Notes: generated from the letters alone by a model not told the origin. Shown: positions 1-7,514, counted from the stretch's first letter. The stretch is DNA of 10,488 bases from M0108 sp049654905 (GCA_049654905.1 JBASIS010000256.1:1-10488), one strand, 5' to 3'. A program made the numbers and translations.

Positions 1-876
1 GCGGAGCCAACCTACGTCTGCCCCATGCACCCCCAGGTGGTGAGCACCGACCCGGGTAGTCGGTGTCCCATCTGCGGCATGGATTTGGTCGCTACCAAGG
101 CGAAGCCAGCCGCGGCAAGTCCGCCCCCCGCCAAGGCGGGCTTGGCGAACAAGATGGCGATGGAGATGCCCACGATCACGGTATCCGAGGCCGTGGTCAA
201 CCAGTTGGGGGTGCGGACGGCCGAGGTGCGCCGGGGTACCTTTTCGCGATCCGTGCAAGGCTTCGGCGTCCTGCTCTCCAGCAATGTCCGCAGCTATCGC
301 CCCGTCGCCCGCAGTCGCGCGCCGAGGGATGGCGATGCGGGCGGTGATCAGCCGGCCATGGTAGTCCAGGCCCAGGTCTTCGAACGCGAAGCGCCGCTGT
401 TGCGCCAGGGGCAGGCCGTGCGCGTGCGCTTCCCGAGCCAGGGGGCCAGGGAGTGGCCGGGCATCCTGGACGTGCTGGAGACGCAAATCAGCCTGACCAC
501 CCATACCCTGCAGTTCCGGGTGTCCATCGACCTGGAGGGTGCCCATATCCCGGCGGGCATGACCGCCGTCGTCGATGTAACGCTTGACCCCGTGACCGAT
601 GCCCTCCTGGTCCCCCGGGACGCCGTCATCCTGTCCGGCACCGGCGCGCGGGTGATTCTGGCCCTCGATGGGGGTCGCTTCCAGCCCCGGGAGGTGGACA
701 TCGAGGACCTGGGCGAGGAGGAGATTGTCATTCGTTCCGGGCTCCAGGAGGGGGAGCGCGTCGTGGTCTCCGCTCAGTTCCTGCTGGACTCCGAGGCCAG
801 CCTCCAGGCCGGACTACGTCGCCTGACCAGTGCTCGGGCCCAGACCGAAGCCGCCCCGGCGGGGGCCAAACCGTGA
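1..876 (+). CDS. cusB: CusB-like RND efflux periplasmic adaptor, 5' partial, middle apparently deleted
   Basis: Periplasmic membrane-fusion protein that should link a CusA-type pump to an outer-membrane channel. Reading frame 1 is open from base 1, so the true start lies upstream; 291 residues are visible. Residues 5-30 form a heavy-metal-binding domain (YVCPMHP ... CPICGMDL, two Cys pairs with Met). Residues about 58-97 look like the first strands of the adaptor (ITVSEAVVNQLGV...). From residue 120 (MVVQAQVFERE) the beta-barrel and then the membrane-proximal domain (about 196-265) follow normally. Between residues about 98 and 119 the usual barrel-sandwich (lipoyl) and alpha-helical hairpin, normally over 100 residues, are absent and replaced by a short R/D/G-rich stretch. 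The stop overlaps the pump start by 4 bases, so the two are translationally coupled. The family call is firm; whether the protein works is doubtful. Confidence 0.85.
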   Translation, partial: AEPTYVCPMHPQVVSTDPGSRCPICGMDLVATKAKPAAASPPPAKAGLANKMAMEMPTITVSEAVVNQLGVRTAEVRRGTFSRSVQGFGVLLSSNVRSYRPVARSRAPRDGDAGGDQPAMVVQAQVFEREAPLLRQGQAVRVRFPSQGAREWPGILDVLETQISLTTHTLQFRVSIDLEGAHIPAGMTAVVDVTLDPVTDALLVPRDAVILSGTGARVILALDGGRFQPREVDIEDLGEEEIVIRSGLQEGERVVVSAQFLLDSEASLQAGLRRLTSARAQTEAAPAGAKP

Positions 877-3800
877 TAGCGCGCATCATCGCCTGGTCGA
901 TACAAAACCGCTTCATGGTCCTCCTCGCCACCGCACTCGTCGTGGCGGGGGGCGTCCATGCCTTGCGCAATATCCCGCTGGACGCCATTCCCGATCTCTC
1001 GGACGTTCAGATAATCGTTAAGACCAACTACCCGGGTCAGGCGCCCCAGGTGGTGGAAGACCAGGTGACTTACCCCATAACTACCGCCCTGCGGGCCGTC
1101 GCCGGCGCCGTGGCCGTGCGCGGCTATTCCATGTACGGCGATTCCTATGTTTATGTCGTGTTTAAGGACGGTACCGACCCCTACTGGGCCCGTTCCCGGG
1201 TACTGGAATTGCTGAGCCAGGTGTCATCCCGCCTTCCGGCGGCGGCCCGTCCCGAGCTGGGTCCCGACGCCACCGCCGTGGGGTGGGTCTATCAATACGC
1301 CCTGGTGGATCGCACGGGTCGGCACGACCTGGCCCAACTGCGCAGCCTCCAGGATTGGTTTCTCAAATACGAACTCCAGTCCGTGCCCGGGGTCTCCGAG
1401 GTCGCCACGGTAGGCGGCATGGTCAAGCAGTACCAGGTGGTCATCGACCCGGATGTGCTGCGGAGCTATCAACTGCCCCTCGCCAATCTCATGCAGACCA
1501 TCCAGCGCTCCACCGGCGAGACCGGCGCCGGGGCACTGGAAATGGCGGAGGCGCGCTACATGATCCGCATCCCTGGCCATCTGCGCGGGCTCGAGGACCT
1601 GCGCAATCTCCCCATCTCACCCCAGGACAAGGGGCCCGCCGGCATGGGCGCTGGCATGGGCGCCCAAATCTACGAGCCCCAACAGATCACGCGCACGGTA
1701 TTCCGCCTCGGCGACATCGCCGAGATCCGCCTGGGTCCCGGGATGCGCGAGGGCATCGCCGAACTCGACGGCGAGGGCGAGGTCGTCGGCGGCATCGTCC
1801 TGATGCGCCCGGGTGGCAACGCCCTCAAGACCATCGCCGCCGTCAAGGACAAGCTGGCCGAGCTGCAAAGGGGCCTGCCCGCCGGGGTGGAACTGGTGCC
1901 GGTTTACGACCGCTCCGGGCTCATCCATCGCGCTATCGATACCCTCGACAGTCGCCTCATCGAGGCCCTGATCGTCGTCAGCCTGGTGTGCGCCCTCTTT
2001 CTCTGGCATCTGAAATCCGCCCTGGTGGTGGTCATCAGCCTCCCCATCGCCATCCTCGCCGCCTTCATCGTCATGTACTGGCAGGGGCTCAGCGCCAACA
2101 TCATGTCCCTGGGCGGGATCGCCATCGCCATCGGCGCCATGGTGGACGCCGCCATCGTCATGATCGAAAACCTGCACAAGCACGCCGAGCGCGAGCCCCT
2201 GACCGCCGCCAACCGCTGGGCCCTGGTGGGGCGGGCCACCACCGAGGTCGGCCCCGCCCTCTTCCTCTCCCTGATCATCGTCACCCTCAGCTTCCTGCCC
2301 GTCCTTGCCCTGCAAGGGGAGGAGGGCCGCCTCTTCGCCCCCCTGGCCTATACCAAGACCTACGCCATGGGCGCCGCCGCCCTGCTGTCCATCACCCTGG
2401 TCCCGGTCTTGCTAGGGCTCTTCGTGCGCGGCCGCTTGCGGGGCGAGCAGGAAAATCCGGTCAACCGCGCCCTCATGGCCGCCTACCGACCGCTGCTCGC
2501 CTGGGTGATGCGCCAGCCGGGGCGCGTCCTGTGGCTGGCCCTGGCCCTGACCCTCGCCGGGGCCTGGCCGGCCTTGCGACTGGGCTCCGAGTTCATGCCG
2601 GACCTGGACGAGGGCGATCTCCTTTACATGCCCACCACCTTTCCGGGTATCGCCCCCGACAAGGCCCGCCAGCTCCTGCAACAGACCGACCGCCTCATCC
2701 TGACCGTGCCCGAGGTGGCGCGGGTCTTCGGCAAGGTCGGCCGCGCCGAGACCGCCACCGATCCAGCGCCCATGGAGATGATCGAGACCACCATCCAGCT
2801 CAAGCCCCGCGAGCAGTGGCGGCCCGGCGTGACCATCGAGGACATCAAGGCCGAGTTGGACCGCACCGTCTCCTTCCCGGGCCTCACCAACGCCTGGCTC
2901 ATGCCCATCAATGCCCGCCTGCAGATGCTCTCGACCGGCATCAAGACCCCGGTCGGCGTCAAGATCGCCGGACCGGACCTGGAAGTCATCCAGCGGCTCG
3001 GCGCCGAGGTCGAGGAGGTCCTGGCCGGCCTGCCCGAGACCCAGTCCGTGTTCGCCGAGCGGGTCGCCTCGGCCCGCTACATCAAGATCACCCCCGATCG
3101 CATGGCCATGGGTCGGGTCGGCCTGTCGGTGGCGGACACCCAGGAGATCGTCGCCAGCGCCGTTGGCGGCATGAATCTCACCGAGGTGGTGGAGGGTCGG
3201 GAGCGCTACCCGGTCAGCCTGCGCTACCCGGCGGAGGATCGGGATTCCCTGGAGAAGCTCAAGCGCCTGCCCATCGTCACGGACACCCGGGGCACCCAGG
3301 TCCCCCTCGCCGACATCGCCCAGGTCGAGGTGGTGGACGGGCCGGACATGATCCGCACCGAGAACGCGCGCCTCAACGGCTGGGTCTATGTCCAGGTCAA
3401 GGATCGGGACCTCGGCTCTTATGTGGCCAAGGCCAAGCAGGTCGTCGCCGAGCGCGTGGCGCTACCGCCGGGTTATTCCCTGTCCTGGTCCGGCGCCTAT
3501 GAGCACTGGGAGCGGGCCAAGGAGCGGCTCTGGCTGGTGGTGCCCCTCACCCTGGTCATCATCCTGTTCCTGCTCTATCTCAACTTCCGCAGCCTGACCG
3601 AGGTGCTCATCATCGTGGCGACCCTGCCACTGGGCCTGGTCGGGGGCTTTGTCCTCATGTACCTCCTGGGCTACCAGCTCTCGGTGGCGGCGGCCATTGG
3701 CTTCATTGCCCTCGGTGGCGTAGCAGTGGAGATCGGCGTGGTGATGATGCTCTACCTGGATCGCGCCCTGGCGTGCCAGCGGGAGTTGCGCGGCCCGGCG

Positions 3801-4052
3801 GGGTTGCGGCGCGTCGATGTCGAGGCGGCGGTGGTGGAGGGCGCCCTGACCCGTCTGCGGCCGGTGACCATGACCAAGGTCGCCATTCTTGCCGCCCTGC
3901 TCCCCATCATGATCGGTGGTGGCGCCGGTTCCGAGGCGATGCAACGGATCGCCGCGCCCCTGCTGGGAGGCGTTTTAAGTGTCGCGATCCTGACCCTGGC
4001 CGTGATCCCGGCGGCCTATCTGGTGTGGAAGTCGCGGGGTCTGAGTTCCTAG
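873..4052 (+). CDS. cusA: CusA-like heavy-metal (Cu/Ag) RND efflux pump
   Basis: Inner-membrane proton-driven transporter of the HME-RND family, exporting Cu(I)/Ag(I). At 1059 residues it is close to E. coli CusA (1047). It begins with GTG at 873, overlapping the adaptor stop. The order is a TM helix, a large periplasmic porter loop, TM2-6, a second porter loop and TM8-12. M586 (LLYMPTT), M636 (PMEMIETT) and M685 (LQMLSTG) have the 50/49 spacing of E. coli M573, M623 and M672, the metal-binding triad, which favours monovalent copper/silver over Zn/Co/Ni. D425 (GAMVDAAIVMIEN) and E953 (GVAVEIGVV) match proton-relay residues D405 and E939. The K984 position is V998, with a lysine one helical turn later (K1002). 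A Gly/Met-rich insertion sits near residues 252-270. The outer-membrane partner is not in the window. E. coli numbering is from memory of that protein. Confidence 0.95.
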   Translation: MIARIIAWSIQNRFMVLLATALVVAGGVHALRNIPLDAIPDLSDVQIIVKTNYPGQAPQVVEDQVTYPITTALRAVAGAVAVRGYSMYGDSYVYVVFKDGTDPYWARSRVLELLSQVSSRLPAAARPELGPDATAVGWVYQYALVDRTGRHDLAQLRSLQDWFLKYELQSVPGVSEVATVGGMVKQYQVVIDPDVLRSYQLPLANLMQTIQRSTGETGAGALEMAEARYMIRIPGHLRGLEDLRNLPISPQDKGPAGMGAGMGAQIYEPQQITRTVFRLGDIAEIRLGPGMREGIAELDGEGEVVGGIVLMRPGGNALKTIAAVKDKLAELQRGLPAGVELVPVYDRSGLIHRAIDTLDSRLIEALIVVSLVCALFLWHLKSALVVVISLPIAILAAFIVMYWQGLSANIMSLGGIAIAIGAMVDAAIVMIENLHKHAEREPLTAANRWALVGRATTEVGPALFLSLIIVTLSFLPVLALQGEEGRLFAPLAYTKTYAMGAAALLSITLVPVLLGLFVRGRLRGEQENPVNRALMAAYRPLLAWVMRQPGRVLWLALALTLAGAWPALRLGSEFMPDLDEGDLLYMPTTFPGIAPDKARQLLQQTDRLILTVPEVARVFGKVGRAETATDPAPMEMIETTIQLKPREQWRPGVTIEDIKAELDRTVSFPGLTNAWLMPINARLQMLSTGIKTPVGVKIAGPDLEVIQRLGAEVEEVLAGLPETQSVFAERVASARYIKITPDRMAMGRVGLSVADTQEIVASAVGGMNLTEVVEGRERYPVSLRYPAEDRDSLEKLKRLPIVTDTRGTQVPLADIAQVEVVDGPDMIRTENARLNGWVYVQVKDRDLGSYVAKAKQVVAERVALPPGYSLSWSGAYEHWERAKERLWLVVPLTLVIILFLLYLNFRSLTEVLIIVATLPLGLVGGFVLMYLLGYQLSVAAAIGFIALGGVAVEIGVVMMLYLDRALACQRELRGPAGLRRVDVEAAVVEGALTRLRPVTMTKVAILAALLPIMIGGGAGSEAMQRIAAPLLGGVLSVAILTLAVIPAAYLVWKSRGLSS

Positions 4053-4111
4053 CGGGGTTTGGCTAAGTCAGTCCTCAAGATACAAGAGGTGAATTGTAAC
4101 GTCCAAAGGTC

Positions 4112-4143
4112 AAAAACATTGGGTCGGACTTCCGTCCGACCCA
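4112..4143 (-). terminator. Intrinsic terminator of the sco-pcuAC-dsrE operon
   Basis: A perfect 9-bp stem (gggtcggac, 4121-4129, with gtccgaccc, 4134-4142) closes on a 4-base loop; a further T-A pair extends it to 10 bp. Read on the minus strand, the stem is followed after three bases by a run of five T (complement of 4112-4116). This lies 39 bases past the stop of the DsrE gene. On the plus strand no T-run follows, so it is directional, though the hairpin may also slow transcription arriving from the convergent pump gene. Confidence 0.75.
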
Positions 4144-4181
4144 GGGTACAACAGGCCGGGCTGTTCAAGCCCAACCGCTAA

Positions 4182-4601
4182 TTACCACGTCAGGGTTTGG
4201 GTGTCGTCCTTGAAGAGGGCGGCGCCGGTCAAATCGGGGTTACCCACCTTGAGTCCCGACAGGAGCTCGGCCTCCTGGACCCCATAGTGCTTCATGCACA
4301 TGGGGCAGACGATGACGGTTGCTCCCTGGCCGATGACGGCCCCCAGGGCCTTCTGCTGATCGCCGAACTGGGCGGCCTTCGCGGTGGAGCCAACCAGGAC
4401 GCCCCGATCATTCAGGAAAATGGTCAGGGGATGACCACGTTCCAGTTGGTTCTTCCCAAAAGCAATCGCCATATTGACGCGATGGGCGTCATCCACGGTC
4501 AGGTTGATGAACAGCGGGTCCTTGTCATCGGCAAAGGCCGGCGAGGCACCGAGACCGACGGCCAGGGCCAGGGCCAGGACGAAATGATACAGTGATTTCA
4601 T
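4182..4601 (-). CDS. Exported DsrE-family protein with CPMC motif
   Basis: A 139-residue protein of the DsrE/DsrF-like fold (PF02635 type), predicted to be periplasmic. I place the start at the ATG complementary to 4599-4601 rather than at the ORF limit near 4700: it gives a clean signal peptide (MKSLYHF, then a hydrophobic run ending ASPAFA, cleavage after about residue 24) and has GGAG 7 bases upstream. The upstream extension would overlap the pcuAC coding end. The mature part shows the typical beta-alpha core (LFINLTVDDAHRVNMAIAFG, then LTIFLNDRGV). C99 and C102 sit in VCPMCMKHYGV, followed by a predicted helix. Cytoplasmic DsrE proteins move sulfur; exported relatives have no settled role. 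As last gene of a copper-chaperone operon with a thiol/Met/His cluster, it may bind Cu(I) or handle thiols, which is inference. Confidence 0.8.
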   Translation of the reverse strand: MKSLYHFVLALALAVGLGASPAFADDKDPLFINLTVDDAHRVNMAIAFGKNQLERGHPLTIFLNDRGVLVGSTAKAAQFGDQQKALGAVIGQGATVIVCPMCMKHYGVQEAELLSGLKVGNPDLTGAALFKDDTQTLTW

Positions 4602-4608
4602 AGGGTTA

Positions 4609-4612
4609 CTCC
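4609..4612 (-). promoter_or_regulatory. Shine-Dalgarno site that fixes the DsrE start
   Basis: GGAG on the minus strand, 7 bases before the chosen ATG and inside the 31-base gap after the pcuAC stop. It supports the signal-peptide start over the longer ORF. Confidence 0.65.
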
Positions 4613-4632
4613 AAGCATTAAGGATTAAACGA

Positions 4633-5088
4633 TTAATGCGCCATGGGCGCCATGGGCGGGGCAATGGCGCGGACTGGCGCCATGATGTGCTCCTTGCCAC
4701 CCTTGTCGAAGATGAGGTTCATATGCACCTCCTTCCCCGGCTCCAGTGGCTCCTTGAGGCCGATCAGCATCACATGCAGCCCGCCCGGCTTGAGGGTCAC
4801 CGTCTGGCCGGCGGGGATATCGATTTTATCGACCTTGCGCATCTTCATCATCCCACCCTCATTGATATGGGTGTGGAGTTCCACCACCCCGGCGCTCGGG
4901 GTTTCAGCGGCCACCAGGGCGCGGTTTTCCTTGGAGCTATTCACCAGGGTCATGAAGACGGCGCTGTTCGGCTGGCCCGGCGGCACCGCCCGGGCATAGG
5001 GGTCGCTCACGGTAATATCGCCCGCCTGGGCGCTCAGGGTGGCGGTGGCCAGCAGGGCCGTGGCGAGAAGGGACAAGGAACGTAGCAT
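4633..5088 (-). CDS. pcuC: Periplasmic copper chaperone PCu(A)C
   Basis: A 151-residue exported Cu(I) chaperone of the PCu(A)C/DUF461 family (PF04314 type), which delivers copper to the CuA and CuB centres of respiratory oxidases together with Sco. Residues 1-22 form a signal peptide (MLRSLSLLATALL...SAQA). The mature protein starts with the usual ITVSDPYARAVPPGQPNSA strand region. The family ligand pattern H-x10-M-x21-H-x-M is exact: H72, M83, H105, M107 (ELHTH ... MKMRKV ... GGLHVMLIGL). Extra possible ligands are H74, M80 and M81. The C-terminus is a short His/Met/Pro tail (H134, M136, M146, M149, H151). It lies 70 bases after the sco stop and 31 bases before the DsrE gene, in one operon. 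An upstream GGAG lies rather far (10 bases) from the ATG. The symbol is by family; no local name is implied. Confidence 0.92.
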   Translation of the reverse strand: MLRSLSLLATALLATATLSAQAGDITVSDPYARAVPPGQPNSAVFMTLVNSSKENRALVAAETPSAGVVELHTHINEGGMMKMRKVDKIDIPAGQTVTLKPGGLHVMLIGLKEPLEPGKEVHMNLIFDKGGKEHIMAPVRAIAPPMAPMAH

Positions 5089-5158
5089 AGGAGCGGGTCT
5101 CCGTGGGTTGGGGATAAAAAAGGGTGATTAAATCCAGGGGGATGGGCGTGGATGGCCA

Positions 5159-5854
5159 TTAGGGGGCGGCGAGCAGTCCTCTGATATAGGCCAGGATTTC
5201 GGTAGCCGGCGTAGCGTGGGGAAAGGTGTGGACCCAGCGACCCTCGGGGTCCACCACATAGGTATCCGCCGAGTGGTCCACCAGGTAACCCAGGGACGAG
5301 TCACCCTGATCGACCCGGCGAAAGACGACGCCATAAAGTTGGGCGGCCTTCGCCACTTGATCCGGGGTACCGGTCACGCCCAGGATATTGGGGTGAAAAT
5401 AGGCCGCATACAAGGCGAGTCGCTGGGGATCATCGCGCTCCGGATCGACGCTGACAAACAGGCCACGCACCCGCGCCTGCTCCTCGGGCGTTAAGGCCTT
5501 CAGAGCGGTGGCGATCATAGCGAGATTGGTGGGGCAGATATCCGGGCACAGGGTGTAGCCGAAGTAGATCAGCACCACCTGGCCACGCAGGCTGGCCAGA
5601 TCCACCGGACCGCTGGCCGCCTCCAGGGTAAAATCGCCACCCGTCGGCGCAGCGCTCGTCCCGGTCGCCTGGCCCGCGCTGGCCTGGAGTTTACAATGGT
5701 CGAGACCCTTGGCCTCCGGACGGGCGCAGAACTCACAGAGGAATTTGCTCCCCTGGGAATCGGGAGTGGGGACCGGTGGGTCCCTGTCCGCCAGGGCCGC
5801 GGTCGGGAGCAGCAGCGTCATCAGTAGAGCCCTTATCCAATACCTTGTCATCAT
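5159..5854 (-). CDS. sco: Sco1/SenC/PrrC copper-delivery protein
   Basis: A 231-residue Sco-family protein with a thioredoxin fold that binds copper, needed for assembly of the CuA site of cytochrome c oxidase and for redox signalling in SenC/PrrC relatives. The chosen start (ATG complementary to 5852-5854; a second ATG follows at once) yields a signal sequence (RYWIRALLMTLLLPTAALA, cleavage after residue 22). The longer ORF to 5947 would overlap the divergent kinase gene and bury the signal. AAAGG lies about 10 bases upstream. Copper ligands C103 and C107 (TLCPDICPTN) and H194 (LVDHSADTYVVD) are present. Unusually, the N-terminal linker adds C40, C43 and C54 (FLCEFC ... LDHC). It is the first gene of the sco-pcuAC-dsrE unit. 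Confidence 0.93.
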   Translation of the reverse strand: MMTRYWIRALLMTLLLPTAALADRDPPVPTPDSQGSKFLCEFCARPEAKGLDHCKLQASAGQATGTSAAPTGGDFTLEAASGPVDLASLRGQVVLIYFGYTLCPDICPTNLAMIATALKALTPEEQARVRGLFVSVDPERDDPQRLALYAAYFHPNILGVTGTPDQVAKAAQLYGVVFRRVDQGDSSLGYLVDHSADTYVVDPEGRWVHTFPHATPATEILAYIRGLLAAP

Positions 5855-5894
5855 CGCACTCAACCTTTCCAGCACCTGGGTGTGACTTACGCGG

Positions 5895-5922
5895 ATTATA
5901 TCGATGTCGCAGGCAAATTCAG
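5895..5922 (-). promoter_or_regulatory. Candidate sigma70 promoter for the sco operon
   Basis: On the minus strand a perfect TATAAT (complement of 5895-5900) is preceded, after a 16-base spacer, by CTGAAT (complement of 5917-5922, a weak -35). It would give a leader of roughly 35 bases before the sco ATG. It overlaps the first codons of the divergent kinase gene, so the two transcription units may interfere. No equally good plus-strand promoter is visible in the 49-bp gap. Confidence 0.4.
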
Positions 5923-7514
5923 TACCGACTCCCTCCCTATGCGCCATCTCGCTCGGCTACCTCCTGCGCCTGCGTCTGGGCGCGTTGGCCGGGCAGGCCC
6001 TGGCCTATGGCTGGGTCAGCGCCGAACAGGCGTTCGTCCTCCCTCTCGCACCGCTGATCGCCCTCGGCCTGGGGCTGCTCGGCTATACCCTCTGGGGCAT
6101 CCGGCGGGCCCGCTCTCTGCCGGAGTCCGGCTCTTGCAGCCTGCTGCGCGAAGCGGTTATCGACCTCGCCAGCATCGCCGGCGCGGTCTATTTGACCGGC
6201 GGCGCCCATAACCCCCTCATCATGCTCTTGTTACTACCCGTCATGGTGGCGGCGGCGACCCTCCAGCCACGCCTCGTCTGGGCGGTCTGCGCCCTGGCCA
6301 CGACCGCCTACTCCCTCCTGATGGAGTTTCACCACGACTTTCCGGCACCCCATCACGGCACCAGCGGCTTCGATCTCCATGTCCAGGGCATGTGGTACGC
6401 CTTCATCCTCAGCGCCCTCCTGATCGCCTATTTTGTCGCCCAGATGGGCGGCGCCCTGCGTGACCGCGACCGGCAACTGGCCCAGGTCCGGGAAGAGGCC
6501 CTGGTGGACAACTCGCCCACCGGCATCGGCCTGATGCGCCAAGGCCGGCTCAGCCTGGTGAATCCCGGCCTGGCCCGGATTCTGGATAACTCCCGGGAGG
6601 ATCTTCTCGGGGTCGAGGTCCTGGATCTGGTGCATCCCGCCGACCGGGAACGGGTGGCCAGCGCCCTCCTGGGGCGCGTGCCCAGTCCAGAGCCCGCCCC
6701 GGAGATCGAATGCCGGCTGCTCGCGCGATCCGGTCAAGTTCGCTGGGTGGCGCTGCGCCAGGCCGACATTCAGAGCCAGGGCCAGGACCTGACCCTGGTT
6801 ATTGTGGAAAACCTTACCGATCGCAAGCGCCTGGAAGGGGAACTACGCGACCTCTCCGCGCGGCTACTTCTGGCCCAGGAGCAGGAGCGGCAACGGGTGG
6901 CGCGGGATCTCCACGATGGACCCTGCCAGACCCTGGCCGCCGTCCGCCTCATCCTAGAAGAGTGGCTGCGGGTCCAGCCGCCCATCGAGCGCCGGGTGTC
7001 CATGGCGAACCTCCAACTCCTGGGCTCGACCATCCAGGATGTATCCGATGAACTCCGGCAAATTTCCACGGACCTGAGGCCCGCCATGCTCGACGACCTG
7101 GGCCTGCTCGCGACCCTGCGCTGGTATCTGGGGAATTTCGCCAGGCTCCACCCCAAACTGGAGATTCGACACCACCTCGACCTGGCCGAGGCGGATATCC
7201 CCCCCAGCCTCAAGACCCCGATCTTCCGCATCCTGCAAGAGGCCGCCACCAATGCCGCCAAACATAGCGGCGGCCGGTTCCTGGACGTGACGCTGGGTCT
7301 GGGGGCGGGGGAGTTGCGGCTGGCGGTCACGGACGATGGCGTCGGCCTCCCGCGCCACACCCAGCGGGACGCCGGTGCCAGCCCGGGTCTCGGCCTGAGT
7401 TCCATGCGCGAGCGGGCCATGCTTTCCGGGGGGGAACTGCGCATCCAGGCGAGTCCCGATCAGGGCACGACCGTTGAGACCTCCTGGCCCCTGGCATCCG
7501 AGGCTAGTGGCTGA
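5904..7514 (+). CDS. Membrane sensor histidine kinase: RegB-like sensor, PAS, HisKA_3/HATPase
   Basis: A 536-residue sensor kinase. Residues about 15-185 form a multi-helix membrane region resembling RegB/PrrB/RoxS. It includes GGAHNPL (99-105), close to the GGxxNPF heptad implicated in quinone sensing in RegB. Residues about 197-305 are a PAS domain (DNSPTGIGLM ... VIVENLTDRKR). Then comes a HisKA_3 dimerisation domain with phospho-acceptor H337 in VARDLHDGPCQTLAAVRL, and C341 four residues on. The HATPase part has N450 (QEAATNAAKHSG), DDGVGL near 478 and GLGLSSMRERA (495-505). That core is NarX/DegS-class, not the HisKA core of true RegB. The ATG at 5904 has no clear ribosome site; an in-frame stop at 5883 limits upstream starts. 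It is divergent from sco and overlaps the convergent regulator by 11 bases. Its likely signal is respiratory or quinone redox state, by inference. Confidence 0.88.
   Translation: MSQANSVPTPSLCAISLGYLLRLRLGALAGQALAYGWVSAEQAFVLPLAPLIALGLGLLGYTLWGIRRARSLPESGSCSLLREAVIDLASIAGAVYLTGGAHNPLIMLLLLPVMVAAATLQPRLVWAVCALATTAYSLLMEFHHDFPAPHHGTSGFDLHVQGMWYAFILSALLIAYFVAQMGGALRDRDRQLAQVREEALVDNSPTGIGLMRQGRLSLVNPGLARILDNSREDLLGVEVLDLVHPADRERVASALLGRVPSPEPAPEIECRLLARSGQVRWVALRQADIQSQGQDLTLVIVENLTDRKRLEGELRDLSARLLLAQEQERQRVARDLHDGPCQTLAAVRLILEEWLRVQPPIERRVSMANLQLLGSTIQDVSDELRQISTDLRPAMLDDLGLLATLRWYLGNFARLHPKLEIRHHLDLAEADIPPSLKTPIFRILQEAATNAAKHSGGRFLDVTLGLGAGELRLAVTDDGVGLPRHTQRDAGASPGLGLSSMRERAMLSGGELRIQASPDQGTTVETSWPLASEASG

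Noticed and set aside
1617..2315. 232-codon minus-strand frame opposite cusA
   Set aside because: Asp/Gly/His-rich antisense shadow of conserved pump codons; no start signal or known fold.
1283..3502. 739-codon plus-strand open frame inside cusA
   Set aside because: Out-of-frame reading of a GC-rich gene; Arg/Pro/Gly/His-rich with no recognisable domain, while the cusA frame matches its family along its whole length.
4599..4700. Longer N-terminus for the DsrE protein
   Set aside because: It would overlap pcuAC and place an Arg/Pro-rich stretch before a clear signal peptide; the GGAG-preceded inner ATG is better.
5120..5158. Terminator between sco and pcuAC on the minus strand
   Set aside because: There is a T-run (complement of aaaaaa at 5115-5121) but no convincing stem before it; only the 8-bp palindrome atggccat at 5152-5159 next to the sco stop.
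5855..5947. Longer N-terminus for the Sco protein
   Set aside because: It would overlap the divergent kinase start and bury the signal sequence; no ribosome site.
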